DNA from: Chrysomallon squamiferum | Lineage: Eukaryota; Mollusca; Gastropoda; Neomphalida; Peltospiridae | NCBI GenBank assembly: GCA_012295275.1 | Contig: CM022677.1 | Location: 12,079,723 to 12,143,722, forward strand | DNA: 64,000 bases | Direction: 5' to 3' | In this document: positions 1 to 12,362 of the stretch, piece by piece | How positions within the stretch are numbered: position 1 is the first letter of the stretch | Layout of the letters: each line of letters starts with the position of its first letter | Made by a program: the position numbers and the translations under genes | The notes under the pieces: model-generated | Databases searched by the model: none | What the model saw: only the letters and a program-made list of their open reading frames with translations | Told to the model about the DNA's origin: nothing

Positions 1-1658
1 TGATACCTGTAGAATGATAACTCCTAATTAAATCATTATCAATCATGCTAACATTGCATAAAATGTTTGGTATTTGGCAAAAACTGTGTTACTGATGCAG
101 TTGAAAAAAGGATGCTCTCAGCTTGCATCAGCACAAAATTACTACAAAGCCTTAAGATTGGTCTATTTGGAGCGTGTCAGGTGTGTGTTTACTTAATTAT
201 CATATACAGGTTTGTTTTCTGAACTTTTTAAAAGAGTATCTATGACAACAAATATTCAGGTCACCATTAGCAGGTAAGATTACAATTTAGGTAGGACAGA
301 CATTAAGAATTAAAAAACAATAATCAGTAATAAATAAACAGCAACCATGTTACCATCAGTCAAAGTCCTTCAGTAGCAAACCCATCAAATACTTCTGTGA
401 AAAAAATAAAGGAAATTAAGTTGCCATGGTGCCTCTACTTTAAGGGAAATGTTTGTATTGATGCAATTACAACATTCGTCTTTAAAAAAAAAAAAAAATT
501 TCCCCCTGTGTGTATGTAATTTGTTTCAATGCAGTCCTTATTACAAATGAAATGTCCACTATTTCATAGTTATATTATAAGAACTGAGGTGTCTTCCACC
601 TGCAGAAAAGACTTCACTACTAAATAATAACATTTGGCATGTGTGTGGCAGTTTTAAGGATCCAAAAGTGGGTCTTGTTGGCATTAAAATGTAAATTAGT
701 TACACAAGGACATTTCTTTGATCATTTAATATTAGTAGAAAGATGCTGAGGTATCGCCTCACCTTTTAATTTTGTAAAATATAAATACTACGGTTTACTC
801 AACCAAACAAAATCCCAAACTTTCAGTTTCATTTGTATATCCAATATAAATGTATTTGCATACCAAAAGCATTAGAAAACCTTGATGAACTATTTCAGTA
901 AAGTTTCTTAAATATTTCTGTGCAACAGAATGTTTTCACAGGAAAGAGCACTCAACAAGTCATTTTTATTATTATAAAATCATCAGAGGAACTAAGACTG
1001 TACCTTGATGCTGAGGAAAAATGCAGCAGCCTTTACAAAAAAATATTTCTATCCCATGAATATTTAAGATTTTCTAATTTATCCCTTCTAAATGTGTTTC
1101 ATCATTTAGATCTTTTCACTTATTAATTTGGTAAAACAACTTTTCATAGTACAAAGAGAAGGGAAGTTTTGAGTTCTCAAAGATTTAAATTTTAATCATG
1201 TGAATGGTCTAGCAGCAATGGATATTTACCAACTTGGGTTCACTTAACAATGTGGGTGTACTTTGCAGATATATGGAAGAAAATTGAGGTTTGTTTGAAA
1301 TGGTAACAGCGTGCAAATCGCAAATTAAGTATTAATATCATGGAATTATTCTACTGAAAACCTAGAAATTGTGATCACTGAAATCAGGATAAAAAGATCT
1401 ACAGTTATAGATAGGTTGTATTTCCAAAACAGAAAGTCACTTTGGAATTATCTACTACCGGTGGAATCCAGTGAATGTTAGAAAATGGAATCCATTTATT
1501 TTATTTTAAATAAAATTGACATGTGACCTATGGAAATGGCAATACTCCCTTGGAAATAACTGTATTAGCACATATTTTTTTCTAATATTGAAATAATTTA
1601 GCAAAATGTAGAAAAATAACAACCAACTGAAACAATTGTATTGTGCATATTTTTGCAG
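1..1658. other. AT-rich sequence without recognisable gene
   Basis: No reading frame here looks coding, and no exon with convincing splice sites and domain content is visible. The last ~40 bases lead into the acceptor of the Ig exon that follows and match the intron end before the paralogous exon at 49.4 kb, so this is probably intron or upstream sequence of an Ig receptor gene. Confidence 0.5.
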
Positions 1659-1964
1659 GTTTGATGACCTTAACAGGTGTTGCCAGTGGTGTGTTGAGTC
1701 AGATCTACACATTCCAGTGTTCTGTATCAGGCAGCATCACTTCACCTGTCAGCTTTCTAAGAAATGGAAATACTGTGTGTTTACTCCTGTCACACTGTGG
1801 TGAAGTCAGTGTTCTGCCTGGTTACCCTTGTACATGTGCTGGTCAGACTGGAACTTCTAAACTCCTCAATCTGACAATAAACAGTGTCAGTCTTGAAGAT
1901 GAAGCTACCTGGACATGTACCTATGATACAAGTGCTAGCAACAGATTTGATTTACCAGTTTGGA
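1659..1964 (+). CDS. Ig-like domain exon of an Ig receptor paralogue
   Basis: This is one internal exon encoding about 102 residues of an immunoglobulin-like domain. It starts after a tttttgcag acceptor in phase 1 and ends at GGA|gtaagt in phase 1, the usual symmetrical 1-1 phase of shufflable Ig exons. It carries the B-strand cysteine (FQCSVSG), an extra cysteine group (LSHCGEV, CTCAGQ) and an F-strand motif EDEATWTCTYD. The exon and both flanking intron edges match the exon at 49410-49709, so the two are paralogous. The remaining exons of this copy are not in view: no signal exon lies upstream in the window, and no second Ig exon follows before unrelated sequence begins. It may be the end of a gene that starts outside the window, or an isolated duplicated exon. 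The frame is fully open. Confidence 0.75.
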
Positions 1965-2640
1965 GTAAGTTATTTGTTTTTAATATGATAAAATAATACA
2001 TTTTATTTATTTTAAATGTTATTCTTTGTTCTAGCTACCATTTTATTCCATTAAAGAATTATGTTTTATGTTACAGCAGGTTGGATATAAAATGAAAATA
2101 TGTGAAACTGTAAAGTCAGCAAAGACAATATATTTTCTATTTTAATTTTTAACATCAAGGTATTAATTTATTATTATATATATATATACAGCCTTTACAA
2201 AGAAGGAAAGAAAAAAAACTTCATCTTTGTTGAAAGCTCAGAGAAGAATCCTCAGTAGCTTGAATAGATGATGTTATATATGCCATAAGTTATCCTTCAG
2301 TCTCTTTCACAAGTTTTCCTGAAGTGTATATATATATATATATAAATGTCAACAATGTTAATCATTATGTAACTTTAGTTGATATACAAGATAGAGGCTA
2401 ACATGACTGAAGTTGGTGAAGTAGTTCCAAAGATAGGCCATTTTCAAAAATGTATGGCATCTGATTACTATAGGATTTCATATTTGGTGATCTACAACAT
2501 AACAAAAAATAAAAGAACAAAATATTTCTGTTCTAAGAATGGAACTTTAACCATTAGTTTACTTATTCTGTAAAATACATGAGTTGAAATATGCAAAAAA
2601 TCCAAGCACTTATTTACATCCTAATTAAATAAAATGAATA
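1965..2640. other. Intron-like sequence shared with the second Ig locus
   Basis: The first ~75 bases after the donor closely match the intron after 49709. A short piece near 2200-2250 (AAAACTTCATCTTTGTTGAAAGC and its surroundings) resembles 51470-51500 in the other locus. A short TA run lies near 2329. No coding exon is visible. Confidence 0.45.
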
Positions 2641-2674
2641 CAGTGTGTGTGTGTGTATGTGAGAGAGTGAGAGC

Positions 2675-2745
<71 letters not shown>
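2641..2745. repeat. (GT)n then (GA)n microsatellite
   Basis: A short GT run is followed by an almost pure GA tract of more than 70 bases. The reading frame it opens is an artefact of the repeat. Confidence 0.95.
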
Positions 2746-2747
<2 letters not shown>

Positions 2748-2849
2748 TAATCATATTTGTCCACCTCTGTATATTTTGTGTTATGAACCATATCCAGTTT
2801 CTATTACACACATTTGTTTTAAAATGTCATGTTAAAAAAAGAATGATAG

Positions 2850-2887
2850 TTCTCTGCTCCAGCTTACATACCTACACACCTGTAGCT

Positions 2888-2958
<71 letters not shown>

Positions 2959-3700
2959 GTCTTCCACATTACCATCATACCTGCCTACACCTATCTGTCT
3001 ATCTGAAACATAACTCTCTACATATATCTCCATATCAACCTACTGAACTACTGACATACCTACCTATCTGTCCCTCTCTGTGTCTGATATCTATTAGTTA
3101 GCTATCTACATATATCTGCATATGAACCTACTGAACTACTGACCTACCTGTCCCTCTCTGTGTCTGGTATCTATTAGTTAACTATCTACATGTATCTACA
3201 TATCAACCTACTGAACTACTGACCTACCTACATATCTGTCCCTCTGTGTGTCTGCTGTCTGTTAGATAACTGTCTACATATATCTACATATCAACCTACT
3301 GAAGTACTGACCTACATACCTATTTGTTTATCTATCCACATTATGACAGATCAATAACCATCCATCAATCATATATCTAATTCCCTGTCAAACTACCTAC
3401 ATACATAACTAACTATGTCTAGATAGCTACATTACAACCTATGTATTTTACTGTATGTCTACACTCTCAGCCTGGCACACAAACACACATGACAGAAAGA
3501 AGAAAACACAGAATAGATAGATAGGCATGTTTGTCTTTCTGCCTAAATTCATCTACATCTATAAATTTACTTGTTAACTTCTACTTCTCTAACTGTCTAT
3601 CAGTCTATCAATCTCTCTCTCTTTCTTTCTGTGTATTTTCCTGTTTATCTCTTTACCTGTTAACCTTTCATCAGACATGCTGTTTTAAAATGTTAAATAT
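2850..3700. repeat. CTAT/CTGT-rich segment, left copy of a duplication; contains a (TA)n tract
   Basis: A pure TA tract (about 2889-2955) is followed by pyrimidine-rich sequence in which a ~95-base unit (caacctactgaactactgac with CTAT/CTGT motifs) recurs at about 3040, 3125, 3208 and 3290. The segment from about 2850 to 3690 matches 9425-9930 in the same orientation, including the distinctive stretch 'ctcagcctggcacacaaaca' and the gaaagaagaaaacacagaat stretch. No coding function is supported. Confidence 0.8.
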
Positions 3701-4206
3701 CTCTTCTAGTTTATCTATGCCTACATAACTACACTGTTATACAAGAAGACAAGAAATATGTGCACTCTATTTTACAGAGTCAGTACACTCAAATCAAGGT
3801 CATCTTTAGCAAATACATCAGTTAAGTATTCTCTTTAATATCAGAGTATTTGTTAAGTATTCTTTCTAACTTTTTCTTCTGCTCATCAGTATAATCACAG
3901 GTTTGAGATATCAATCTGTTGAATTCTGTGTACTAACTGTAGTCTGCTCCATGCAAACCTCTTCTCCTTTTCAAGTCTTTCTAAATTTTACCTAAATGTC
4001 ATTTAATGACTGAGGCTCTTCTACTTTTACCACTGAAGAAAGAACGCCCACCCTAGTTTCAACCAAATAGCTGTAGAACCTAAGTTTACAGCACAAACCT
4101 AAAAGACTTGATAATCAAGTTCATGATCAAATTAAACAGTAGTTAGATTAATTCACAGTTTACAGTTTTGTTTTCGTCACAGTCTGCTGAGTAACAAGAG
4201 GCTCAC

Positions 4207-5500
4207 CTGGTCTTTGAAACTGAAATCTGGGTGGCTTTCTAGAATCTTCCACATTATTCACGCTGAAAACCCCCAGAAACCAAAGATCCCTGTAAAACCA
4301 GTGAACAAAAATTATTTAAATATATTCACATGAGCAAGTGATTGATTATCATCTTAAATTTTGTTATTAACATAACTACTTATAAACAAACATGTTACTA
4401 AAGTTACAACAAAGCATTTGTCACTAATATTATTACTTTTATTTAAAAATTAAATTATAACAATATAGTATTATGAACTAGCTATATCTCTAAACTTAAT
4501 AACTTAACATGTTAATAATGAAGTATAATACTACAGTGTTATTAACTGTTTATACTATGTACTTAATAAATAATACAGAACAATCTATTGGGACACTTCT
4601 GTTAAGAATATTTTACAACAACAGTGGTTTAAGTAAATTTCAAACTACTGATACTGGTAATAAAATAGTCTTTATTTAAATGTTCAGAGTAATTCAAATG
4701 GTAAAACTGTTATAATTACATTACTCAGTAGTGTTTGCTGACACAGGAGTGTTGACATCGGCACCAGCGTCACACAACAACAACACCATTGTGAAATCTT
4801 TTAGACATGTAGAAATATATGAGGGCATTGAGAATTCTAAAATAGTAAATATTATTTGAAAACAAATAAAAACATTAATATATAGCTATATTTGTTTACT
4901 AATGGTAAAATGTTGAAGTGTGTGTGGATACTGAGAATTCTGCAATAGTAAATATTAGTTATTTTGTTCTTGATGTAAAATGATGTGATGGCAAGCTGAC
5001 AACAGTACAGAGATCAGTATTTCTAAATTGTTAATAAAAAATATTTTTATCTTTACTTTTTTTTATTTTTTTTACCAAAATATACAGAAACATTGAGATA
5101 TGTGCGCATTTCCAGATTTCTAAATAAAACGTAATTTAACAAAATGTTTTTTTATTGATATAGTGTCCAATGGACACTGATATTATAAAATACAGAATCA
5201 TTAATTTAAACTATTACAAAGATTTAAACTTACGATGTTTAGCATGATTAATTAATCATATAACATTGTTTAATAATGTATAAAGTCTGAGATCAAAAAA
5301 TAATTATTAAAATTACTATTATAATTTCATTTTAAACAATTATTTATGAAGAAATTATTTATTTTATTTGTATTTTATTTTGATAATTAAACTACTATAA
5401 CTTCACATTACCTTGTTGAATAAATTGATATTACATGTTAACCTCAATAGGGCCTCCTGCACTTTCTGATCACTGATCTCCAGAACACCATAAATCAATC
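4207..5500 (-). pseudogene. Candidate minus-strand exons with an ankyrin-like piece
   Basis: Three short minus-strand blocks look like exons. The first (5500 to 5443) has a tttcag acceptor, reads LIYGVLEISDQKVQEALL and ends at GAG|gttaac. The second (about 4806 to 4722) reads TMVLLLCDAGADVNTP, a good match to the end of an ankyrin repeat, and then meets a stop. The third (4289 to 4207) has a strong tttacag acceptor and gtgagc donor and reads LWFLGVFSVNNVEDSRKPP. The ankyrin block lacks a clear acceptor, and I could not join all three in phase. I call this a decayed or partial ankyrin-repeat gene, possibly related to the Mind-bomb/ankyrin remnant at 28.8-34 kb. The ankyrin match is visible; the linkage between blocks is inferred. 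Confidence 0.35.
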
Positions 5501-5519
5501 CTGAAAGTAAGATTTAGAA

Positions 5520-5525
5520 TAATAA

Positions 5526-5572
<47 letters not shown>
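5520..5572. repeat. (AAT)n microsatellite
   Basis: Near-perfect AAT/TAA run next to the candidate exon above. Confidence 0.9.
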
Positions 5573-5575
<3 letters not shown>

Positions 5576-5789
5576 ATATCAAATCCTGACAGTAAAATGT
5601 GAAATTAAAATGATGGTACTAATAAACTGTGTATCTCATTGTGAAAAGTATCAAAGACTCAGTCTGTAAGGAATAAATTCAGGAATTTTCACATTCCACC
5701 AACCTTCTACATTATACTAATTGTAGAAAAAAAAACATTCAGTCTTTTAAAATTACAATTTTTATTATGACGGCAAAGTTAATAAGTAT

Positions 5790-6560
5790 AATATACTTTG
5801 AAACATGATGTGCAGACTAACAAAGTAACAATAGTAGTTAATAAAAAGAGATAAAGAATAATGAGAAGTACACAAATAATATTAGGAACAGCATTAATAC
5901 ACATCACTGGTACAATGGAAATGATGGTGGCCTTAATAGAAACAGTAATAATATAATTTAATGTAGGAAACATACTCTAAGAAAATAATAATAGTTAATA
6001 GGAAGCACTAAAGAATAATGAGAAGTACACGAATAACATTAGAAACAATGCTGTTACAACAGCAAACAAAGCGACACAACTTGAAATAATAATAATATAT
6101 TTTAATATAAGATGTGCACACAGAAGGCAGAAGGCACAACAGAACAAATAAAAGTACACCTGTAACATCAAGCAGAATGCTGATATGACGGAAATGATAG
6201 TGGCATTAATACAAAGAATAATAATATATTTTGAAACAGAATGCACACACGAAGAATAATTTAACAATAATAGTTAATAAAAAGAGCTTTAGAATAATGA
6301 AAAGTATAACATTAGGGCCAATGCTGTTACAAAGCAAAGAAGGTAACATTAACAGAAATAATAATAATATATTAATATGTGATGCACACTGTTAAAAAGT
6401 AAGAATAATAGTGAGTAAAAGGCAAAAAAAGAATAATCAGAAGTACTCTGTATGTAGTATATAAATGTTAAGAAGAACAGAGATTCGATGGCAATGTTGA
6501 CAGACATAAGAATAAGATATTTTAAATTAGGATGTGCACACTAAGAAAGTAACCAAAAAA
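5790..6560. repeat. Degenerate ~110-145 bp tandem satellite, array A
   Basis: About six diverged units share the order: aagaaagtaagaataatag, ttaataaaaagc, agaataatgagaagtac, a 'gttaggaacaa' block, a 'gcaatgatgg' block, cattaatagaaataataata and tattttaatataggatgtgc. The same unit recurs at 19.1-19.7 kb, 23.6-24.4 kb and, inverted, at 61.5 kb. In this array the CpG-rich core (acgacggcaacgacggcg in array B) has mostly decayed to TG/CA. Long frames on the minus strand are artefacts. Confidence 0.75.
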
Positions 6561-7223
6561 AACACAAAAAAATTAAATAATAGTACGAACAACACCGTTT
6601 TAAAATTACCTTTTCATTGAACAGCATAACTGTAACAAGTTATTAAAAAAGGAACATCATCAAAGAAATCTAAATATTTACATAGTGGAGAAATTCCCTT
6701 TTAAGTCCAGGTAATACAATATAGCAATACTGACATAAGAAAACTATAAACTTCATTACTTTTTTATTATAGTGGATAAAAACTTGATAAAATATAAATT
6801 TTCCTTTGTTACTAATAAATCTAATATTATATCAATTTTCATTTTCATAAACAACAGAAATATAAATTAGCTCCTTTTTTCTTTTTATCTTTAGCACTGA
6901 AAGAATTGAATGAATTTTACATTTTTATTTATTTATTTATTTATTTATTGTCATATTTTTGTTTCAATCAACACAGCACAAAATAAAACTTATTATAATT
7001 AACTAAAGCAGTAAGTTACATTTAAAAGTAAAAACAAATTATTTCTTTTTTTTTTACTATTTTTGTTTTCTGTTTTCTTTTTTCTTTCTTTCTTTCTTAT
7101 TAATATTATATTTTTAAAATATTTTTTGGACAATAAACTCTATTTTCTTATGGAAAAAAGAAAAATTAAATTATTATTAAAAATCATTTTAAGTTTATAT
7201 ACTAAATTTTCACTAATTAGGAC

Positions 7224-7271
<48 letters not shown>

Positions 7272-7680
7272 ATTATTATTGTCTTTTTCCAAAAAAACAA
7301 AAAATAAAAAAAAAAGAGTAAGTTTGTTAGTGACAGTAATAAAATAATAATATTTATTATTATTTAAAATCTGTTCTGAAATATATTAAATTTGAATTTT
7401 TACCAGCAGCACTAAAAATGAAAATGTATTAAAACGGTAAGTTTATAAAATATGTATAATGAATGTGAAAATTAACCCTGAACAGTCTGTATTTTTTCTT
7501 TTCAACAATGGAATATATCTATATATTCATTTAAAAAATCCACTATCATTCACAATAAACAGTGAAATCTTATGATGTAAAATGAACATTAAAAACAATA
7601 AAAATAGAATAAATTGATACATAGATATACAGAAATGTATCCTGATAAATAGAAAATGAGGGAGATTTGAAGGAAGGTTA
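6561..7680. other. AT-rich sequence with microsatellites, no gene seen
   Basis: Contains (TTTA)n near 6927-6948, poly-T/TTTC tracts near 7045-7100 and a (TTA)n run at about 7226-7270. The apparent open frame at 7063-7347 is low-complexity F/L/I/K sequence and not a credible protein. Confidence 0.6.
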
Positions 7681-9424
7681 TGTAGACAGGTAAGCATGGA
7701 GATAGTTAGATGATTGATAGATGTTCACTGTAATCTGGATTGTTAAGTTGATGGATATATAAAACAAACATAGAAAAGATAGGTAGTTATGTAGGTAGGT
7801 CACTAGCTGTTTCAGTTGATACATACATACATACATATATATATAGAGAGAGAGAGGATGGCTTATGGTGAGAGTGTACTTTTGTAATGGGTTATAAATG
7901 GACAGACAAACAGAAAGATACATATGGATTTTGAAAGTTGTTATGCATGCAGGAGGCAAGTGAGACAGAGAGACTCAGAGGTAGAGAGAGTTTGATACAG
8001 ATAAAAACTTAGACTGAAAGATTATTTGTAGACAGATAAACAGACTGATAGAAAGGAACAAAGATAAATATTCAAATGTGTCTGTCAGTCTATCTACCTA
8101 TCTACCTATCTATCTATCAATCTGTCTATCTATCTATTTATCAATATATTTATTCATTTTTCTATTTATCCCATTTTCATAAGCAACACTCTCTCTAAAA
8201 GACAAACAACAGACTCAGTCTTTCTTACAATATGCCTTCTTGCATCTATCTATCTTTCTAGTAATCTATCTCCTTTCTTCTGTCTATCAAGCTACCTTTC
8301 TTGTGCCCATTTTACATTTTACCATATATCCACACTGTTTTACACATACATATGTAATTACTTATCCTTTAATATATACATATACCGATCACTTCCTAAA
8401 CACACAAATACATTATCATTCCTATACACGTATCAGTATTAGTATGTGTGTGTACACACATACACACATTCTTTAATGCATGTCAATCAGTCTGTCTTTA
8501 ATGCATGTCTATATGTCTATCAGTCTGTCTACAAACCAATATATTAAACTAGTGACATACCTACCTATTTACCTTCCTATCAGTTTCTCTCTCTAGCTTA
8601 TATGTCTATTTTTCAGTAACCATCTGTATAACTACAGACTACTTCAAACCTCCATATCTTTCTAAACATCTATCTATATAATCTATCTAATATTCTCTCT
8701 GGATATCTTTCTATAAATCTATCAGTTCATCACTAACTCAATCTTAACACAAATCCAATCATCTATGTATCTCTGTCTGTCTGTGTGTGTTTATGTTCAT
8801 ATCCTCAAATCAACTGCCAACCGCTTTACCATCATACATGCTTACACCTATCTATCTATTTATCATTCTATAGCTAGATATGAACCTACTGACCTGCCTG
8901 TCTCTTTAACTATCTGTATATCCATCCATCGAACTCTAAGTAAATGCGTCCCTATATATATATTCCTCTAACCATCAATATTACAATCCATCATTAACCA
9001 TCCATGAATCACCTATTCATCTCCCTAAATTATAACTACTTTTTTGTATCTATCTTTCTGTGTTACTGTCCATTTATAACTCTCATTCCCAATTCCCATA
9101 GTTAGCAATCCTTATGAATCACACACACACACACACACACCCGCGCGCACTTTCTATGCATATACTTGCAGGTGTCACCTATCTATATGTATCTCAAATG
9201 TTTATCTATGTACACAATTTCTTATTCTATCTACATAATCAACCTACCTAACAATTTATTATCAATAACATCTATCAGTCATTTAAACATCTTCTTGTTT
9301 ACATACCTACATATCCAACTTCAAACCTCCCTATATTTATGTTTGTTTGAACACACATATATATATATACTCAATATAATTCACTCGTCAAAAAAGACAA
9401 GCAACTTTTCCTTCTATGTACTAT
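7681..9424. repeat. GATA/CTAT and CTGT simple-sequence region
   Basis: Long stretches of imperfect GATA (plus strand 7680-8060) and CTAT/CTGT repeats (8080-9060), with (CA)n at 9120-9141. Several open frames rich in Y, I, S, H and T arise from these tetranucleotides. No domain or splice structure is seen. Confidence 0.75.
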
Positions 9425-9930
9425 TCCCTGCTCCAACTTATGCATACATACACCTGTATACATTCAGTCTTCCACATTACCATCATACTTGCCTACACCT
9501 ATCTGTCTGTCTGCTACATAATTATCTACACATATCTTCATATCAACCTACTGAACTAATGACCTATTTGTTTATCTATCCACATTACAACAGATCAATA
9601 ACCATCCATTAATCATATATCTAATTCCCTGTCAAACTACCTACATACATAACTAACTATGCCTGCATTACAATCTGTATGATTTATGTATACATCTGTA
9701 TTCTACACTCTCAGCCTGGCACACAAACACACATAACAGAAAGAAGAAAACACAGAATAAATAGATAGGCATTGTCATGTTCACCTATCTGCCTAAATTC
9801 ATCTACATCTAACAATTTATTTGTAACTTCTAGTGATATAACTATCAGTATCTCCCTCTTTCTTTCTGTATATCTTCCTGTTTATCTCTTTACCTGTTAA
9901 CAGCCCATCAGACAGTCAGTCTCATATCTC
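9425..9930. repeat. CTAT-rich segment, right copy of the duplication at 2.85-3.7 kb
   Basis: Matches 2850-3690 in the same orientation with small differences. It lacks the long TA tract and most of the ~95-base sub-repeats of the left copy, so the left copy has expanded internally or this one has contracted. Confidence 0.75.
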
Positions 9931-9967
9931 TGTCAATCATCTTTCCATTCCTTTAAATCACTTATGG

Positions 9968-10156
9968 TTAAGTGCTAATATTCTTTATTAAGCTGGAACC
10001 TGCCTGTTGTCTATCTGTAAATATCATTGCTCCACATCTTTTCATTTCTTCTGCACTAATCTGTAATGTAGAACCACACAGAGCTTTTGCAGTGTCCTTA
10101 GTCATTATAGAGGAAGTTGTTTTACTGCCTTCCTGATAAAACCAAGAATCATCCAC
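9968..10156 (-). other. Unrecognised short open frame, possibly a gene fragment
   Basis: The frame encodes 62 residues of mixed composition (motifs DDSWFYQEG, TAKALCGSTL, SAEEMKRCGAM), unlike the low-complexity frames around it. Minus-strand sequence just upstream (about 10260-10185) can be read as DIDQYGFFFPKQFPDREVV in another frame, which suggests one decayed protein broken by frameshifts. I do not recognise the family. It may be an old transposable element or a pseudogene. Confidence 0.25.
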
Positions 10157-10159
10157 TGT

Positions 10160-11288
10160 TAACTATCAATCAATCAACACTGAGGTATATTGTCAACAAC
10201 TTCTCTGTCTGGAAACTGCTTTGGAAAGAAAAATCCATATTGGTCTATATCAGTAGATATCTCAACTGTTTGAAGTAACCTTTATATTCTTCTCCATATT
10301 TTTATAACTGAAGCTGATTCCAGAATCATGACTTTCCTGTAGATACAATAATAAAATTTAATAGAAATAATAACTATTTTTCCATTGTGTCTAATACTGT
10401 AATGTTAGAAAGAAATTATTATAAATAAAGGTCATCTGTCTCTTATTGTAATATATTTTAATAAATAACAAATAATTTAAACAAAAATACAGATCGATGA
10501 AAAAGTATAACACATTTTACATTCTGGTCAACATTAAAAAAAAAAAAATTGTCTTTTATATCTAAATTCATAAAAATAAGTGAAAATATTTCTTTATGAA
10601 AGATTTTCTAATACTAAAGAAGAATGCACTGATCAGATCAGAATATGTTAAAGTTAAGCAATACAAACATAACAAGAAAAAAATAAATGTATAACATTAA
10701 ATGACAGTGGAATACAGTCATAAAAAATAAACATTATCTGTGAATATCATTCAGTTCATCAGCTAGTTTATGTATATTATTCTAACACAAAACAAAACTG
10801 CAGTGTTTAAAATGCTGAAGTGTTATCTTGAACTGAACTGAACTTTTATCTATAAGTATGTTTATTAAAGTCAACAGATTTGAATCCTGAATGAGGAAGC
10901 TGATAAAATGTTTTTTTAAAATTGAACAAAATAATGGAGATACTGCAAGAGGAACACAGAAACTAATCAGCTCTGTGTCATCTCATATATAAAGTGTTGA
11001 CTGGTAGGAAACAGAGTTGTAAGGATTTACACCTGCTTCTTCCTTAACAATGGCAATTTATAACAATTACCACCAACTTGATGTCTCTGCATTTGGAATG
11101 TACATTTTTCAGGAATATCGTGGAATTTTTATAAAAAAGAATCAAGAAATGAAGTACTGGTTTTGACAGGTTTTGTTTTATTTTAGTTATTATTATCGTT
11201 GTTGTTGTTGTGGTGGTGGTTGTTGTTACTGCTATTATTACTATTCATGTTGCTATTATATATTTTTAAATAATATATCTAAAATGCT
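10160..11288. other. AT-rich sequence before the first gap, no gene seen
   Basis: Non-repetitive AT-rich DNA ending in short GTT/GGT runs near 11195-11240. No MCC exon upstream of the gap was recognised. Confidence 0.5.
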
Positions 11289-11488
11289 NNNNNNNNNNNN
11301 NNNNNNNNNNNNNNNNNNNNNNNNNNNNNNNNNNNNNNNNNNNNNNNNNNNNNNNNNNNNNNNNNNNNNNNNNNNNNNNNNNNNNNNNNNNNNNNNNNNN
11401 NNNNNNNNNNNNNNNNNNNNNNNNNNNNNNNNNNNNNNNNNNNNNNNNNNNNNNNNNNNNNNNNNNNNNNNNNNNNNNNNNNNNNNNN
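11289..11488. other. Assembly gap (200 N)
   Basis: Exactly 200 undetermined bases, the same length as the second gap, so the size is conventional and the true distance is unknown. Confidence 0.98.
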
Positions 11489-11589
11489 CTGAAATAATGT
11501 ACAGATGCTGAAATTAATACAGTCTTTACATTTTGTATTTTATATCTGTGTATTTTAGTATAAGTTAATTTTTGACATCTGTGCATGTT

Positions 11590-11880
11590 AGTGTTGTATG
11601 CTAACTCTCCAGTAAGTCTCTATGTTAATTTTACTAATTAGTGTATGTGTGTTAATTTCAGTAAATCTTTATTTTAATTAATTAGATTGTATATGTTAAT
11701 TTCAATGCCAGCATATTAATTTCTGTAAGTCTGTGTTTATGTGTGTGCATGTGAGAGAGAGAGAGAGAGAGAGTCATTTTAATAAGTCTATGTTAATTTC
11801 AATAAGTCTGTATATTAATTTCAATACGTCAGTATATTAATTTTGCCATGTCTTGATTTTAATTTTATTAAGACTATATT
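11590..11880. repeat. Degenerate 'ttaatttcagtaagtctg' repeats with a (GA)n tract
   Basis: Diverged short repeats built on 'attaatttcaataagtctgt' lead into the more regular array that follows. A (GA)n run lies at about 11753-11774. These are probably older, decayed units of the same array. Confidence 0.6.
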
Positions 11881-12362
11881 AATACAGAAGTGTGTTTTCT
11901 CTTTGTTTATTTTCAGTAAGTGTCTATTAATACAGAAGTGTATTTTCTCTGTGTTTATTTCCAGTAAGTGTGTATATTAATAGAGAAGTGTATTTTATCT
12001 GTGTATATTTTCAGTAAGTGTGTATATTAATAGAGAAGTGTATTTTATATGTGTTTATTTTCAGTAAGTGTGTATATTAATACAGAAGTGTGTTTTCTCT
12101 GTGTTTATTTTCAGTAAGTGTGTACATTAATACAGAAGTGTGTTTTCTCTGTTTATTTTCAGTAAGTGTGTATATTAATAGAGAAGTGTGTTTTATCTTT
12201 GTTTATTTTCAGTAAATGTGTATATTAATACAGAAGTGTGTTTTCTCTGTGTGTATTTTCAGTAAGTGTGTATATTAATAGAGAAGTGAGTTTTCTCTGT
12301 GTTTATTTTCAGTAAGTGTGTATATTAATACAGAAGTGTGTTTTCTCTGTGTTTATTTTCAG
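11881..12362 (+). repeat. ~49 bp tandem array containing copies of the MCC exon's splice acceptor
   Basis: Nine to ten units of 47-50 bases read tattaatacagaagtgtg, then ttttctctgtgtttattttc, then agtaagtg. The last unit ends with tgtttattttcag, which is the 3' splice site of the coding exon at 12363. Each upstream unit therefore carries a near-perfect copy of that acceptor (ttttcag), overlapped by a donor-like agtaagtg. Confidence 0.9.

Noticed and set aside
2641-2811. Open frames rich in Leu/Ser or Arg/Glu through (GA)n/(CT)n tracts here and at 26.6, 33.5, 37.4 and 37.9 kb
   Set aside because: Translations of pure dinucleotide repeats; no complexity and no splice or start context.
5779-6267. 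Two adjacent minus-strand hydrophobic frames that could look like membrane proteins
   Set aside because: They run through tandem satellite units, and the hydrophobicity comes from AT-rich antisense repeat sequence.
9166-9612. 148-codon open frame
   Set aside because: Composition is dominated by Y, I, S, T, H and L from CTAT/CATA repeats, and it lies in a duplicated simple-sequence block; not protein-like.
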